Positions 19,612-30,410 of a stretch of DNA of 37,873 nucleotides are shown in pieces. Positions within the stretch are counted from its first letter, which is position 1, and each line of letters begins with the position of its first letter. The position numbers and the translations under genes are program-made. The DNA lies in contig JBNGIS010023567.1 in assembly GCA_049999725.1 (NCBI GenBank), positions 1 through 37,873 on the forward strand. Reading direction: 5' to 3'. Below the pieces are notes generated by a model. That model saw only the letters and a list, made by a program, of their open reading frames with translations. It had not been told where the DNA came from and searched no databases. The stretch is from Haplomitrium mnioides. Its lineage: Eukaryota; Marchantiophyta; Haplomitriopsida; Calobryales.

Positions 19612-19827
19612 GAATAAAACTAGTACACTATAAAGAGAGATGCTTAGCTGAATAATCCCTTCTCCAATAACTCAATGATTTGAGATTCACATTCTTCCAA
19701 TTGATGAGGGCGCAAACAATATGGTGCCTTACATATGGAGTACTTTCTAGAATAACCTCAATCTTGTGATCAATGAATCGTTTAGGTGGCAAACCAAAAG
19801 GTAAATTGTTGGGAAAAAATGATAGAA

Positions 19828-20332
19828 CTATTTCAAAACCCCTTGAAGTTCATGTGCAACTTTGTGCTTTGAGTCTTCTTTATCAATTTTGACCTTATGT
19901 ATGAGTCCCAAAAATACCACATCTTGTTTTTTATTGACTTTGCTCCAATCATATATAAAGGTAGTTTCCTTGAATGAGGTTGTACTTGATCTCATCAAAT
20001 CTTCCATTGAGATGCTATGAGTGTCTTCTTTTGCCAATCCACTTTCGGGTTGTGTCTTCTCAACCACTTCATTCCTAGAATTGCGTTGTATCTTGTAATG
20101 TTGTGATCTTGCATTCTAGCTTTTCTTGATAGTTGCCAATATTTAAAGTTAAACTTTGAGACAACCTTTTAATTGGCTCACTTTGTCTATTTTCCATTTC
20201 AACCACCTCGTGCTTTTCTTCCTCAAGGGATAACTTCAACTTTAATGCTATTGCCCGTGATAAATAACTTTCTTCTGCTTCAAATTCCACCAAAACCTTT
20301 ATTAGAGATCCATCCATCCACCCATCGACCAA
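19828..20332 (-). pseudogene. pol: Protease and protease-RT linker of element E
   Basis: The frame 20332-20075 has IKVLVEFEAEESYLSRAIALKL, where the active-site LVDSG is LVEFE: Asp to Glu and Gly lost. Then comes EPIKRLSQSLTLNIGNYQEKLE. The next frame (20067-19828) is an RT-proximal linker that mentions no catalytic motif. The two frames are offset by a small indel. Confidence 0.8.
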
Positions 20333-20421
20333 AACTAGTCCGTTATTTTTTTTGTTTTTCTATATGGCATATTTGACTTTGTCAACTTCTTTCCTCGTTT
20401 TTCTTCTTCTTCTTAGCAAAA

Positions 20422-21407
20422 TCAAGAGGTTTTTTTACTAGTGCCTATTGTTTCCTTGACATTCTTGCTCTCATTTATTGTTGATATTGTGAAGAGGTTG
20501 TCGAAACACTCGCCTTTACTTGAGCCATACCACTCTACAATTTGGTGCAATATGTCATGTTCGGCTACAATTGTAGTATGTTCTAGTTCTTGCCTCTCAA
20601 ACATCCTTCTATCTGTAGCATTTTGTAACCTTTTATTGGTGATTTGAGTGATTGAAATCTCTCCTTCTTATATTTCCCAACTCTATTGGTATGGGGCCAT
20701 AATTCCCTAATGTTTGCATAGTCCAAACTTCAATTATCTGAGCAAACGAGATGGCTTCATTAACATCCTTTGGGTTACACATCATGACTTTCCCTTGAAT
20801 CTTTCTCTCTAATTCTTGTAGAAATTTGTCAAAGTCTTTGGCTGAACTCATATCTTCAATTTGAACTTGTAAGCTTTGAAACTCCTCAATGTATCTTCCA
20901 ACACTTCCTTGTTACTCTAACTCCCAAAGCTTAGTTCTTGCAATCAATATAGAGTCTACTACTTTAAAATTTTGTAGTAAACCCTCTTTTAGAGTGCTCC
21001 ACAAAGTTGGTCTCCTTTGTGCAATTTTTAGTCGCTCTTATCCTTATAGCCAAATAGATGAATGTTTAGCTAAAAATGACCTTGCAACTAATCCTTTCTC
21101 CAAATCTAAAGTATGTGATTAATGCAACATATGAAACTCTATTCAATAAACCCACCTTTCTACAACCCTAACCATGCAACTTCATTTACAATGCTCCACT
21201 TTACAAAACTTGCTTATCTTTTGAAGCAATGTTTCTCGACTTTCTTCTCCATTCTCTTGTTGTAATCACATTTTCACCATCTTTGCCATTAGCATGTTTG
21301 CTTGTTTTTGGCTTGCTATAAGAGCTGCTTGAAGCTCTTCCAACTTTGCCATCATCTAGGCTTCTTCTTTCAAATTGCTTGAGTTTGCATCCATAGTTTT
21401 TTGTCAC
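20422..21407 (-). pseudogene. gag: Gag remnant of element E
   Basis: The start of the 68-codon frame at 21407 (KQFERRSLDDGKVGRASSSSYSK) resembles the N-terminal linker also present in F. AKDFDKFLQELERKIQGKVMMCNPKDVNEAISFAQIIE (20851 down) is a capsid-like segment. The knuckle near 20565-20530 reads YYNCSRT*HIAPNC, with a Tyr at the first zinc ligand and a TGA stop. Frames change several times. Confidence 0.8.
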
Positions 21408-22039
21408 AACTTAGATGTTAGTAACTTATACGAAAGCAAATATTTACACATTTCAATTATATATAATAGGTAAAATAAAAGGTTTAGTTGATGCTAACAT
21501 CGAATAGAAAAATCTCTCTCCAAACTTACAAACAAGAAAATCTCGCTACATTTGCTTATGTGTTACCCAAATAGAAATATAACACTTAGAGTTGAACTCT
21601 TCTAGAGGAGCTTGGTTCAAATACATTTTCTATCTGCCACAAAATATAAATAAAACACTTCCATATAATACTATAATTCACTACAAGTAAGATGACGTGC
21701 TCTCTTGATTTCATTAAAAAAAATTATGAAATTATCTCCTAAATTTCATGCTAAAAATTGATGAAAGAAATGTTTGTCAATGTTAACACATGAATACTAA
21801 AAGGATTTAATAGAGGAACTCTAGAAGGTACAAATGCTCTTGTATCCATTGGCTACCATAGCATCATGTCAAACTTCTTATCTTCATTTATGAAGAATAA
21901 GATATCCACTATCTTTTATTCACGAAAACTTGAGAGTTTAGCTCTCTTAGAGTTAATACAAAGTGGTGATTCAACTACTCCAAAAGATCTCTAGTGCTTC
22001 TCCAAAGAAAGGTAATCCACACTCTTTAGATAAGACCAA
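21408..22039 (-). other. 5' leader of element E
   Basis: Non-coding. It matches the leader of G (37461-37646, other strand) for its first ~190 bases (GTGTGGATTAC..., GATCTTTTGGAGTAGT, AAACTCTCAAGTTTTC) and the leader of F (32760-33250). It probably carries packaging signals, though none can be defined by eye. Confidence 0.7.
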
Positions 22040-22051
22040 GCTTTGATATTA
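22040..22051 (-). promoter_or_regulatory. Primer-binding site of element E
   Basis: The minus strand reads TAATATCAAAGC, 9 of 12 matches to TGGTATCAGAGC, the site for initiator-Met tRNA. All three differences are G to A. It is one base from the LTR end, exactly as in G. Confidence 0.85.
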
Positions 22052-22052
22052 T

Positions 22053-22632
22053 TGTAACACTACCCACATATATTACACAAAGAGGTTGACACAAATACAA
22101 CACATATAAGTTAACACAAGAATAGCGCATAAGGAACTTCAAAACCTCACAAGGTAAGAGATGCCCAACAAGACACTCTCCCTTCTTTATATACTAAATA
22201 AAAAGCACTTTGCTTACATACGTGGAGAAATCCCATTGTTTCCTTTTCTATCTTCCTCTAATTATACTACCATTTTCTCTCTCTCATTGATTGGACCACC
22301 CTTTGCTATTTTTCTCCTTCTGCCACATGTACTTATCTTTAAAACCTTTTATTTCTCTTTAGTTCCTTCTACCACATGTCTTTTTCTTAGAACCTTCTAT
22401 TTACTTTAATACTTTGCTTTCTATGTGTCTTTATCTTCTTTTAAAATTGTTTTTATAGACTTTCTCTTTCATTTTAATTTATTTACTTTCTCTCCTCTTG
22501 TCACATATCATTCTCTATATAATAGCAATTGTTTTTTAATGCTATAACTTAGTAATAGCTTTATAAACACAGTTGACTCTATATCTTGCTTTTATTTTTA
22601 GTTATTGCTCACTAAAGTTAGTGACCGTTACA
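22053..22632 (-). repeat. 5' LTR of element E (family 1)
   Basis: 580 bp. On the minus strand it starts TGTAACGGTCACTAAC and ends GGGTAGTGTTACA, so the ends form the inverted repeat TGTAAC/GTTACA. A TATA box TATATAAAG lies at 22193-22185 on the minus strand. Confidence 0.9.
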
Positions 22633-23152
22633 CAAACATACAAGAGTAGCGCACAAGGAACATAAAAAACCCACAAGGTAAGAGATCCCTAACAAAATAC
22701 TCTTTCTTCTTTATATATTAGATATAAAGCACTTTTCTTACATAGATAAAGTAACCCCATTGGTTCTTTTTCTATCTTTCTTTAATTAGACCATCTTTTT
22801 CTCTCTCACACTATTTGGACCATCTTTTACTTTTATTCTCCTTCTCCCAAATGTTCTTATCTCTAGAACCTTCTATTTCTCTCTAATTTTCATTCTGCCA
22901 TGTGTCATTATCTTAGAATTTTTTATTTGGTTTAATCTTCCACTTACTATGTGTCTTTATCCTATTCTAAAGTAGTCTTTCTATCATTTCTCTTTCACTT
23001 TAATTTGTTGACTTTCTCTCTTCTTCTCACGTGTTGTTCTCTATATAGTAACAACAGTTTTTTAATACTCTACCTTACTAATAGTTTTCTAGACATAGTT
23101 AACTCTATATCTTGCCTCTTCTTAGTGCTTATTAAAGTTAGCAACCATTACA
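22633..23152 (-). repeat. 3' LTR of element F (family 1), end truncated
   Basis: On the minus strand it starts TGTAATGGTTGCTAAC right after F's polypurine tract and lacks the last ~70 bases, because the E LTR begins there. A TATA box TATATAAAG lies at 22717-22709. The direct LTR-LTR contact suggests E inserted in F's LTR or that the two recombined. Confidence 0.85.
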
Positions 23153-23166
23153 ATCCTCCCTTCTTT
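23153..23166 (-). promoter_or_regulatory. Polypurine tract of element F
   Basis: The minus strand reads AAAGAAGGGAGGAT immediately before the LTR start. This is the plus-strand DNA primer of LTR elements. Confidence 0.8.
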
Positions 23167-23385
23167 TAAGAGTCAATGTCATTGTTGCAAGTAAGAGAGT
23201 TATCAAAAGAGTGAACAAACATATATGCATTGGCTAAATTCTCTAAGGACTCCCAAGTAGCTTAAAAAAGACGACAACTTTTCCAAGAAACCAAATATTC
23301 TACAATCTCACAATGGTTATGGTGTCATGTACATTTCTTCAAAAGTTGTTCAACCTCAATAAGTTTAGGTGATGGAGGGGGTTTC
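23167..23385 (-). pseudogene. pol: Chromodomain of element F (separated by insertion of B)
   Basis: The minus strand reads KLIEVEQLL, then EIVEYLVSWKSC, ATWESLENLANAY. This is the E-x-L, YLVxWK, ATWE-x-NL pattern of the chromodomain at the pol C-terminus of chromoviruses, which reads methylated histone H3. Two stops occur. Upstream coding text resumes 5.2 kb away at 28579, showing that B was inserted here. Confidence 0.8.
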
Positions 23386-23944
23386 TGTAATAGTAAAAGC
23401 ATGATGTTGTGCTATTTATAAGAAAATAAAGAGGAGTGAAAGAAATAATAGAGGGTTACTTTTAGGGTTGAAATCATTTTAAGGTTAACTGCTTTTAAAG
23501 TTACTTTAAGTGAAGTGGTATGAGGTTAATTTTAAGGTTGAAGTGAGATAAGATTACTTGCCTTTGTAGTTATTTTTAGAGAAGTAAGATAAGATCACTG
23601 TTAGGGTTGAAATTGGAAGTGACTTGTAAGTAATCACTTTTAGGGATGAAATTGGAAGTGACTTGTAAGTGAAAGAAAGGGGGTGACATCTTCTTCTCTT
23701 GTATAAATAGATAAGCTTTATAGCCCCACTCTTTATTCTAGAGTTCCTCTCAAATCACTTAGGTCCTTTGGTTGCTTGGCTTTTGCTTGCACTCTTGGTC
23801 TTAGCTTGGGTCTTGAGTTGCATAACTCTACTAGAGTTATCTTGTAGTGGCTTTGTTTGCCTTATTGGCATTTGGTTGAAGAACTCTATTAGAGTTCATT
23901 ATAAGTTCTTACTTATTTGGAATTTGTCTTTGAGCTCTATTATT
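23386..23944 (+). repeat. 5' LTR of element B
   Basis: 559 bp, starting TGTAATAGTAAAAGC and ending GAGCTCTATTATT (family end TTACA is mutated). TATA box at 23702-23710. This is the only family 2 LTR here that keeps the TG start. Confidence 0.9.
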
Positions 23945-23945
23945 T

Positions 23946-23957
23946 TGATATGAGAGC
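23946..23957 (+). promoter_or_regulatory. Primer-binding site of element B
   Basis: TGATATGAGAGC, 10 of 12 matches to the initiator-Met tRNA site. Confidence 0.8.
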
Positions 23958-23989
23958 TACAATTTTTTTGTGGTGAGTTATATGAAGAA

Positions 23990-24640
23990 TCAAAGAGTGG
24001 TTGTTCAAGCAATACAACAATGGCTTGAACATTTTTCACACATTTTCGAAGTGAGAATGAAAGAAAGAAAAACTTCTCGATAAGAAGAGAGTTACAGGCG
24101 ATTTCTAGTGCCAAAAGCATATAATAGAAAGATAATTTCTAGTGCATCTCATAATTTTATATTCTATTATGAGAAATATTTTGAAGTTACAAACATTAGA
24201 AAGGATGGTCAACAAATTGTATTTACTGCAACTCAATTAGAAGAAGTTGCAAATACTTGGTGGAGATATTAAATAGAACAAGCACACTGTGGATTTGTTG
24301 CTCATATTGTTTCTTGGAGTGAATTCAAAGAAGTAGTGATTTCAAGATTTAGGGTTTTAAATGCTTCAAAAGTAGCAAGAGATTGATTGACTGAATTGAA
24401 GCAACTTGGTACAATGTGAAGCTATGTTGGACAATTCCAAGATACAATGATGCAAATTCTTAATATATGAGAAGAAAAAACACTAGACCGCTTTGTTTGT
24501 AGATTGAAACCTCGCACAAGAATAGAAGTGACAATGAGATAGCCTACTCAATTAGAAGAAGCAGTGTGCATAACAGAGCGACATGACTTATCATTAGTTG
24601 CTAAAGAAGCTAGGTTACATCCTCAACCATTCAAATGATA
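23990..24640 (+). pseudogene. gag: Gag remnant of element B
   Basis: Plus-strand text YYEKYFEVTNIRKDGQ, ATQLEEVANTWWRY, SWSEFKEVVISRFR and LDRFVCRLKPRTRIEV is the retrotransposon-gag helix pattern (A..W, F...F, F..GL). Five or more TGA/TAA stops occur. No clear zinc knuckle is seen before the protease. It is homologous to 33900-34400 in element C. Confidence 0.8.
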
Positions 24641-25257
24641 TATGCAAAACTCACTAGCTCCAATAGAATTAAAAGCTTGATAAGAATTCAAGGTATCTTG
24701 TTCCATCTTGACGATATGATTGACAAGCACTCTTGTAGAATGTTGGTGGATAGTAGAAGTTCTAAAAATTTTATGTCACTATATTTTGCCAAGATAATAA
24801 AATCAAAGTTTATTCCTATCAAGAAGAGTGTTGTGACTATGGTTGATGGCTAAAAGCATGACGTGTTTCACTCTCAAAAGCCATTCCTTCTAAGGAATGG
24901 AAAAGAGTACATAGAATCTATGCAATTTATTATTGCATTTGTATAATATGACATTATTTTATGATTGCCTTGGCTTGAAGATTGATTTGCTCCACTTGAT
25001 TGAACAAAATGAAAAATTCAAGTTACCTTATAAGATAAGGTAAACCTTCAATATCATTGGTGAAGAAGCCTAAAACAATTCAACATATTAATTCAATAGA
25101 GCAAGAGTTGTTTGTCTTTGTTGTTTTTATCAAGCCCATCATAGACTTAAGAAATGAGGGAGCAAAATTTGAGTCTACCTCAATTATGGATGATATTTTG
25201 AAGGAGTTTGCGGATGTATTTGTAGAACATTTGCCAAAGAGGTTGTTGAATGATTGA
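24635..25257 (+). pseudogene. pol: Protease and linker of element B
   Basis: CRMLVDSRSSKNFMSLYFAKI has the active site DSR where DSG is expected. After a frame change, IKPIMDLR-like and MDDILKEFADVFVEHLPKRL (25186 on) is the conserved pre-RT segment of gypsy elements (ILxEFxDVFxxxLPxxLP). Confidence 0.85.
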
Positions 25258-26050
25258 AGAATGTCTTTTTGGATTGAATTGATACAAAAAAGTACTCTTA
25301 ATAATGGATCTATATGTAGATTATCACCACAAAAATTAGAGAATCTTTGAAACACCTTGATGGATCTTCTTGGAAAGAATTTCATTTGACATAGTACTTC
25401 ACCTTAGGGAGATTTGGTATTTTTTGTACCAAATAAAGATTGTACAGATTATTGAGGTTTGAACAATCAAACAGTAAAGAACGTCTACCATCTACCTCAT
25501 ATTGAGGATTTGTTGGATTAATTGAGTGGTGCATGATTATTTTCTAAGTTGGATCTTTGAAGTGGCTATTGGCAAATTCCTATCAAGCCAATTGATGTAT
25601 GAAAGACATCTGTTTTCACAAGGTATGGGCATTTGAGTGGAAGGCTCTTACATTTGGTCCTACTAATGCTTCGACGATATTTATGGATCAAATACATCGA
25701 TTTTTTGATGGGTTCTTGGATAAGTCAGTGTTTGTGTTATTTGATGATATCTTTATCTTTAGTAAAATTGAAGTTTAGCATCATACTCATCTAAAAGAAG
25801 TATTGGAAAGACTACGCAATTGAAAGTTTTATTGTAAGAAGTCTAAGTGTGAGTTTTGGAAGCAATAGGTGACTTACATAGGACATAAAGTGTTTGCGGA
25901 TGGCATCAAGATAGAGGAGGAGAAATTTAAGGCTATTATAGAGTGGCCAATACCAAATAATGCAAAGGATGTTTGAGCTTTCAATAGATTAGCAAGTTTT
26001 TATCGAAAATTCATCTACTATTATATTCATATTGTTGCACCGCTTACTGA
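25258..26050 (+). pseudogene. pol: Reverse transcriptase remnant of element B
   Basis: It shows a GLNNQTVKN block, TGA stops at 25534-25536 and 25558-25560 around LFSKLDL.SGYW, and an LFDD catalytic loop near 25738 (both Asp present). The FWKQ.VTY.GHKV connection follows, then FYRKFIYYY. CGA is retained at 25698-25700 where A and C have TGA. Confidence 0.85.
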
Positions 26051-26730
26051 TCTGTTGGGAAAAGAGGCAAAGTTTCAAAGGATGACTAGAGAGCAAGGGA
26101 CATTTCAACAACTCAAGGATGTGGTGTCCTCTCATCCAATTCTACAACCATATGACCCAAATGCATGCTTTATAGTTGACTTTGATGCCTCTAGTTTTTC
26201 TATTGGAGTAATGTTACAACAAGAGTTTGAGGATGGACTTCATCCGATTGCCTTCATGTTCGGTCAACTAAATATGACGAAGAGAAATTATTTTGCAAGG
26301 GATAGAAAGTAGTTGGCAATGGTTTATGCTACCAAAGTTTGGAGGCATTATCTTTTAAGAAAGCATGTACTTATGCACACTAATCACAAACCCTTGCTAC
26401 AACCGATTCACTTTGAAAATATGACAAGTCGTCATCATCAATAGGAGGATCAACTACAAATCTTTGATATCAAGTTGGAGTACAAGCCAAGAAGGTTCCA
26501 TAACATTCTTAATGCATTGTCATGAAGACCGGATCATCGACTTAACACATTGGAGGTTACAAATATTAGTACATTACATCTTGATGAAGCAACTAGTGAC
26601 AACTTTCAACAAAAGTTACGAGAATGTGTCTTCTTGAATCTTTTTGTTGTCTAGTGGTCAAAGATAGTGAGCATCATACATTTTCCATTCAGAATGGTAT
26701 TCTCTATCAAGGTCATCAAATATATGTTCA
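26051..26730 (+). pseudogene. pol: RNase H and tether of element B
   Basis: VDFDASSFSIGVMLQQEFEDGLHPIAFM (from 26176) carries the first acidic residue. ARDRK then hits a stop at 26310-26312, and TNHKPLL follows after a frame-compatible gap. The tether LEYKPRRFHNI.NALS ends in a TGA (CGA expected) near 26523. Confidence 0.85.
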
Positions 26731-27330
26731 ACAAGATGATGCACTTTGAATGACCCGTTTACAAAAAGCATGTGACATCGAATCTCTGAGCATCTTAGAG
26801 TAGACAAGACTAAAGAGTTGCTTCAACGCACTTGGTGGTGGCCAAACCTAGCTCGAGATGTTTGTAGCTTTGTTTATTCTTTTGAAAGTTGTCGATAAAA
26901 CAAGCTTCAAATAAAAAACTAGTTGGCCTTCTTCAACCATTACCAATTCGTATTGCTTGTTGGAAACATGTAAGTTTAGATCTTGTTACTTTGCTTCCAA
27001 CCACGTTACATGGGTTTACTACCATTGTAGTGTTTGTAGACAAGCTAATCAAATAGATTCATCTAGCACCGATGGTGGATACAATGGATGCTCCACAATT
27101 GGCAAAGATTTACTTTGATATAGTCTTCCGTTATCATGGAATGCCAAAGGTGTTAATATCTCATAGAGATCCACAATTCTCTATGAAGTTTTTGCAAGAG
27201 TTTTTCACTCTTTTAGGCACCAAACTATTTATATCTACGACTTATCATCCTTAAAAAAATGGGCAGCAAATTGCACTGTGGAAAATATGCTTTGAGCATT
27301 TATCAACGTTCATCATACAAATTGGGATAG
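26731..27330 (+). pseudogene. pol: Integrase remnant of element B
   Basis: The core is open for 60 codons from 27072: MVDTMDAPQLAKIYFD, VFRYHGMPKVLISHRDPQFS (second catalytic Asp in SHRD) and STTYHP before a stop at the GQ(T/Q) region. The catalytic Glu could not be confirmed because the frame breaks. The N-terminal zinc finger is largely lost. Confidence 0.85.
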
Positions 27331-28058
27331 TTTCTTACTGGCTATGGAGTTTGCAAACAACAACTCTCTAAAAAAGTACTGGACTTTCTCATTTCCTTCT
27401 TAATTTTGGTCAACGACCTCTTGTTTCCAATGGTTTGCTTTTTCCTTCCTCTTCCAATGTTCCAAGTCTTTATACCTTTTGTCTCATTTATCTTTCTTTT
27501 TGTAAGATGCCCAAAACCAACTTATTATTTCTCAACATCGACAAAATAAGTATGCTGATAAATATCGTTGTGATTTTTCTTATGTTTTGAGTGAACAAGC
27601 TATACTTTCTACTCATGATCTTCTTTTGTCTTTAGATATTCAAGTCTATAAGTTATCTCCAGCTTAGATTTGCCCTTTTTCAATTTCTCAAGTAATCTCT
27701 CCCGTTGTTTAAGAACTTGATCATCCTCTCCATACGAAGATTTATCTTGTATTCCATGCATCTAAACCTATACCTTTTGTTTATAGTCCATTTTTTTCTC
27801 TAAGTTTTGTTCAAATTTCTCCTTTATCTATTGTTCTTGAAGATCATGAAGAAAATAAAGTGGACCAAATTTTGGCTAAACGAGTCATCAAGCATAGACG
27901 ACATCATTAAGTTCAATGTAAAGTTTTGTGAAAGGGATGTACGCTTCATGATGCTACTTAAAAGTTGTGTTCTAACCTTGAGAACGCTAAAGAGGCTATT
28001 TGACTATTTGAAATTGTCAATCATAATGAGAACGTCATCGATTAGAACGTGATGATTA
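27331..28058 (+). pseudogene. pol: Integrase C-terminal region and chromodomain of element B
   Basis: ISQHRQNKYADKYRCDF (near 27525) is the integrase C-terminal helix. The chromodomain reads EENKVDQILAKRVIKHRRHH, VQCKVL*KG and DAT*K..SNLENAKEAI (27835-28010). Both tryptophans that build the methyl-lysine pocket region (LWKGY, ATWE) have become stops (TGG to TGA or TAA). The chromodomain would steer integration to H3K9-methylated chromatin. Confidence 0.85.
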
Positions 28059-28578
28059 TATAATAGTACAAGCATGATGTTGTGCTATTTAGAAGTAAAT
28101 AGAGAAAAATGAAGGAAGTGGTAGAGGGGTTTTTTTATGGTTGAAATCATTTGAAGGTTACTTGCTTTTGAAGGTACTTTAAATGAAGTAGTATAAGTTA
28201 ACTTTTACGATTGAAGTGAGATAAGATTACTTGCCTTCAAAGTTGCTTTTAGAGAAGTAAGATATGATCACTTTTAGGATTGAAATTGGAAGTGACTTGC
28301 AAGTGAAAGAAGAGGGACAACATTTTCTTCTCTTGTATAAATAGAAGGGCTGCATAGCCCCACTTCTTATTCTGAAGTTCCTCTCAAATCACTTGGGTTT
28401 TTTGATTGCTTGGCTTTTGCTTGCACTCTTGATCTTAGCTTGGGTCTTGAGTTGCATAACTCTATTAGAGTTATCTTGTAGTGGCTTTTCTTGCCTTATT
28501 GACATTTGGTTGAAGAACTCTATTAGAGTTCACTATGAGTTCTTACTCATTTGGAATTTGTCTTTGAGTTCTTTTACA
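28059..28578 (+). repeat. 3' LTR of element B
   Basis: 520 bp, starting TATAATAGTACAAGC and ending GAGTTCTTTTACA. TATA box at 28336-28344. Differences from the 5' LTR are numerous, indicating an old insertion. Confidence 0.9.
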
Positions 28579-28992
28579 GTTCTTGAATACACTCTCGAGT
28601 GAAGGTGGAAGAGAGAGGTACAAAAGCGTGTAATAAAGAGACATGAAAAATTGGATAAATTTTCATGTAAGAAGATAAAACTAGTTGATTGACCACACTT
28701 CATCGATATGAGTAGAAATAGAAAATGATTTAGTAAAGCGATCGCAAAGCTTACAAGAGCGAAGCAAATAGAGATTGGAAGTAGAGAGCCACACTTGGAT
28801 ACCTACAACAAAGATCACCTCACGACAATAAGCATTGGCATATTGTTTCTCCCAATTACAAGCAACTTCAAGTTTTTCTTTGGCAAGCCGGATTCTGTAG
28901 TGTAGATGATGAAGAAAATCATAAGCGGTTAGACTCTTAGAGTTTGATGTAAGTTGAAGAGTAGATAGTGTGGTTGGATGCTCACCATACAT
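28579..28992 (-). pseudogene. pol: Integrase C-terminal domain of element F
   Basis: A 103-codon frame: MYGEHPTT, LAKEKLEVACNWEKQYAN, FVVGIQVWLSTSNLYL and RSCKLCDRFTKSFSI, matching the gypsy integrase tail (xxGDxVxLxxxN, KLxxRxxGPF). The text past 28681 leads into the chromodomain, which resumes at 23385. Confidence 0.85.
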
Positions 28993-29600
28993 AAAAAGAA
29001 AGGTGTAGCTTGTCTGGAGCTACTCACAGAGCTATTGTAAGAGAACTCCATAAGAGATAGCAATAAATTTCATTCTTTTTGTTCTTTTATGATAAAAGCC
29101 TATAACATGCCTTTAATTATGCAGATCGTTTGTTCAATTTGACCATTCAATTCAAGGTGATAAGAAGTATACATGGCCAATTTGGTTTTTAAAAGACCAA
29201 ATAAAGTGTGCAAAAACATGTTGGTGATTTGAATACTCCAATTAGACATAATAACTTTAGAGATACCATGATGAGAGTATACTGGTTCCAAATAAAATTG
29301 TGCTAACTCAGGTGTTGTCACCGATTTGGTAGTTGGACAAATATGAATCATTTTGCTAAGCTTTTCTATAAAAACAACAATAACATCATAACTTGTAAAG
29401 TATGTGGTAGCTCACACACCATATCCATGCTCATATGCTTCCATACTCAATTGGAGATAGATAGTGGTTGTAATAAACCTTCACATTTAAGATTGGTAGC
29501 TTTGTTTTGTTGAAAAACCAAACAACTCTATACATAAGCCTCCATATCTTGATGTATCTTAGGCCAATAATAAACTTGTTGAAGATTGTCTAAAGTCTTC
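28993..29600 (-). pseudogene. pol: Integrase zinc finger and core of element F
   Basis: The frame 29351-29100 shows MIHICPTTKSVTTPELAQFYLEPVYSHHGISKVIMSN. The second catalytic Asp (family SDRD/DHDT) is Asn here. LNGQIEQT retains the Glu. Upstream near 29555-29520 are VYYWPKIHQDMEAYV and SCLVFQQN, where the second Cys of the finger is Phe. Confidence 0.85.
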
Positions 29601-30410
29601 TCAATTCCAACATTCCACCAATTACCGATTCAATGACATGTACTTCATACAAAACCTTAAAGCAAAGCTTAACATTATTAGAAACCCATACCTTATCTTG
29701 GAAGAAAACCAATCCTCTCAACTCTTTCACTAATTTCTTTTGTTGGGCAATAATGATCTCTTCATCTAATTTCAATGTAGCCAATATTTCTGTCCACCAA
29801 GTAGAATAAATTGTAATTTTTGACAAGATGTTGAGTTAAAGCATGTAGGTCAAGACATCTCCAATTTGAAGTTTTCCTTCCATATAAACCATCTTCATAT
29901 AGAAGCATTGTTGTAACTCTGCCCATTGAATTTTCTTTTTTGAGAGCTCTTTATATGTTTTGAGAGAGATTAGAGATATATGGTTGGTTTCAACAATAGA
30001 CCTCTTATCCTCTAGATAGTGCTTTCAATGCTTGGTCGATAATACAATTGCCAATTCTTCTTGTTCTGTGGTGTGGTAGTTTTGCTCAACTTTCTAGAAA
30101 AGAAGGCAATAGGATGCTAACCATCCTCTCATTCTTGTTGCAAAACTTTGCCTATAGTTTTTCTTGATACATCTACTGAAAGTTTGATTTGTTGTTTAAA
30201 ATCATACTATTTAAGAATATAGGCATGAAGAAGTGATTTCTTAAGTGCTTGAAATGCCAACCCTTTCATAGCTCTCCATGTCAAAGTATGACTTTTCTTA
30301 AGCAAGTTGGTCAATGGTTCTCCTATTTGTGTAAAACCTTTCATAAATCAATGATAAAACCCAGTAAGCTCTAAAAGTCCTCTTAGTTGAGTTCGATCAC
30401 TAAGAGCTTC
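29590..30410 (-). pseudogene. pol: RNase H and tether of element F
   Basis: The tether frame 29826-29590 has IIIAQQKKLVKELRGLVFFQDKVWV. The RNase H region around 30240-29960 carries the counterpart of GGVLQQEW and SRKL/TTEQEELAIVLSTKH. Multiple stops and shifts occur; the catalytic residues could not all be followed. Confidence 0.75.

Larger units (their letters stand above)
18425..22632 (-). mobile_element. Element E: family 1 chromovirus, 5' two-thirds
   Basis: Read right to left: 5' LTR (22632-22053), primer-binding site, leader, gag, protease, RT, RNase H, then an abrupt jump to a second gag zinc-knuckle piece (about 18625-18430). Integrase, chromodomain and 3' LTR are lacking. Its LTR abuts the 3' LTR of element F. 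Confidence 0.85.
23386..28578 (+). mobile_element. Element B: near-complete family 2 chromovirus
   Basis: 5193 bp: 5' LTR 23386-23944, primer site, gag, protease, RT, RNase H, integrase, chromodomain, 3' LTR 28059-28578. It lies in element F, whose coding text continues across it. Flanks GTTTC and GTTCT may be a decayed 5-bp target duplication. Stops throughout make it non-autonomous. Confidence 0.9.

Noticed and set aside
23341-23386. Polypurine tract GGAGGGGG just upstream of B's 5' LTR as evidence of another plus-strand element ending there
   Set aside because: The flanking sequence reads as element F's chromodomain region on the minus strand; the G run is complementary to a Pro-rich coding string.
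23768-23953. 61-codon hydrophobic plus-strand peptide, repeated at 28393 and 33592
   Set aside because: These are positions inside family 2 LTRs; recurrence reflects LTR copies, not a conserved protein.
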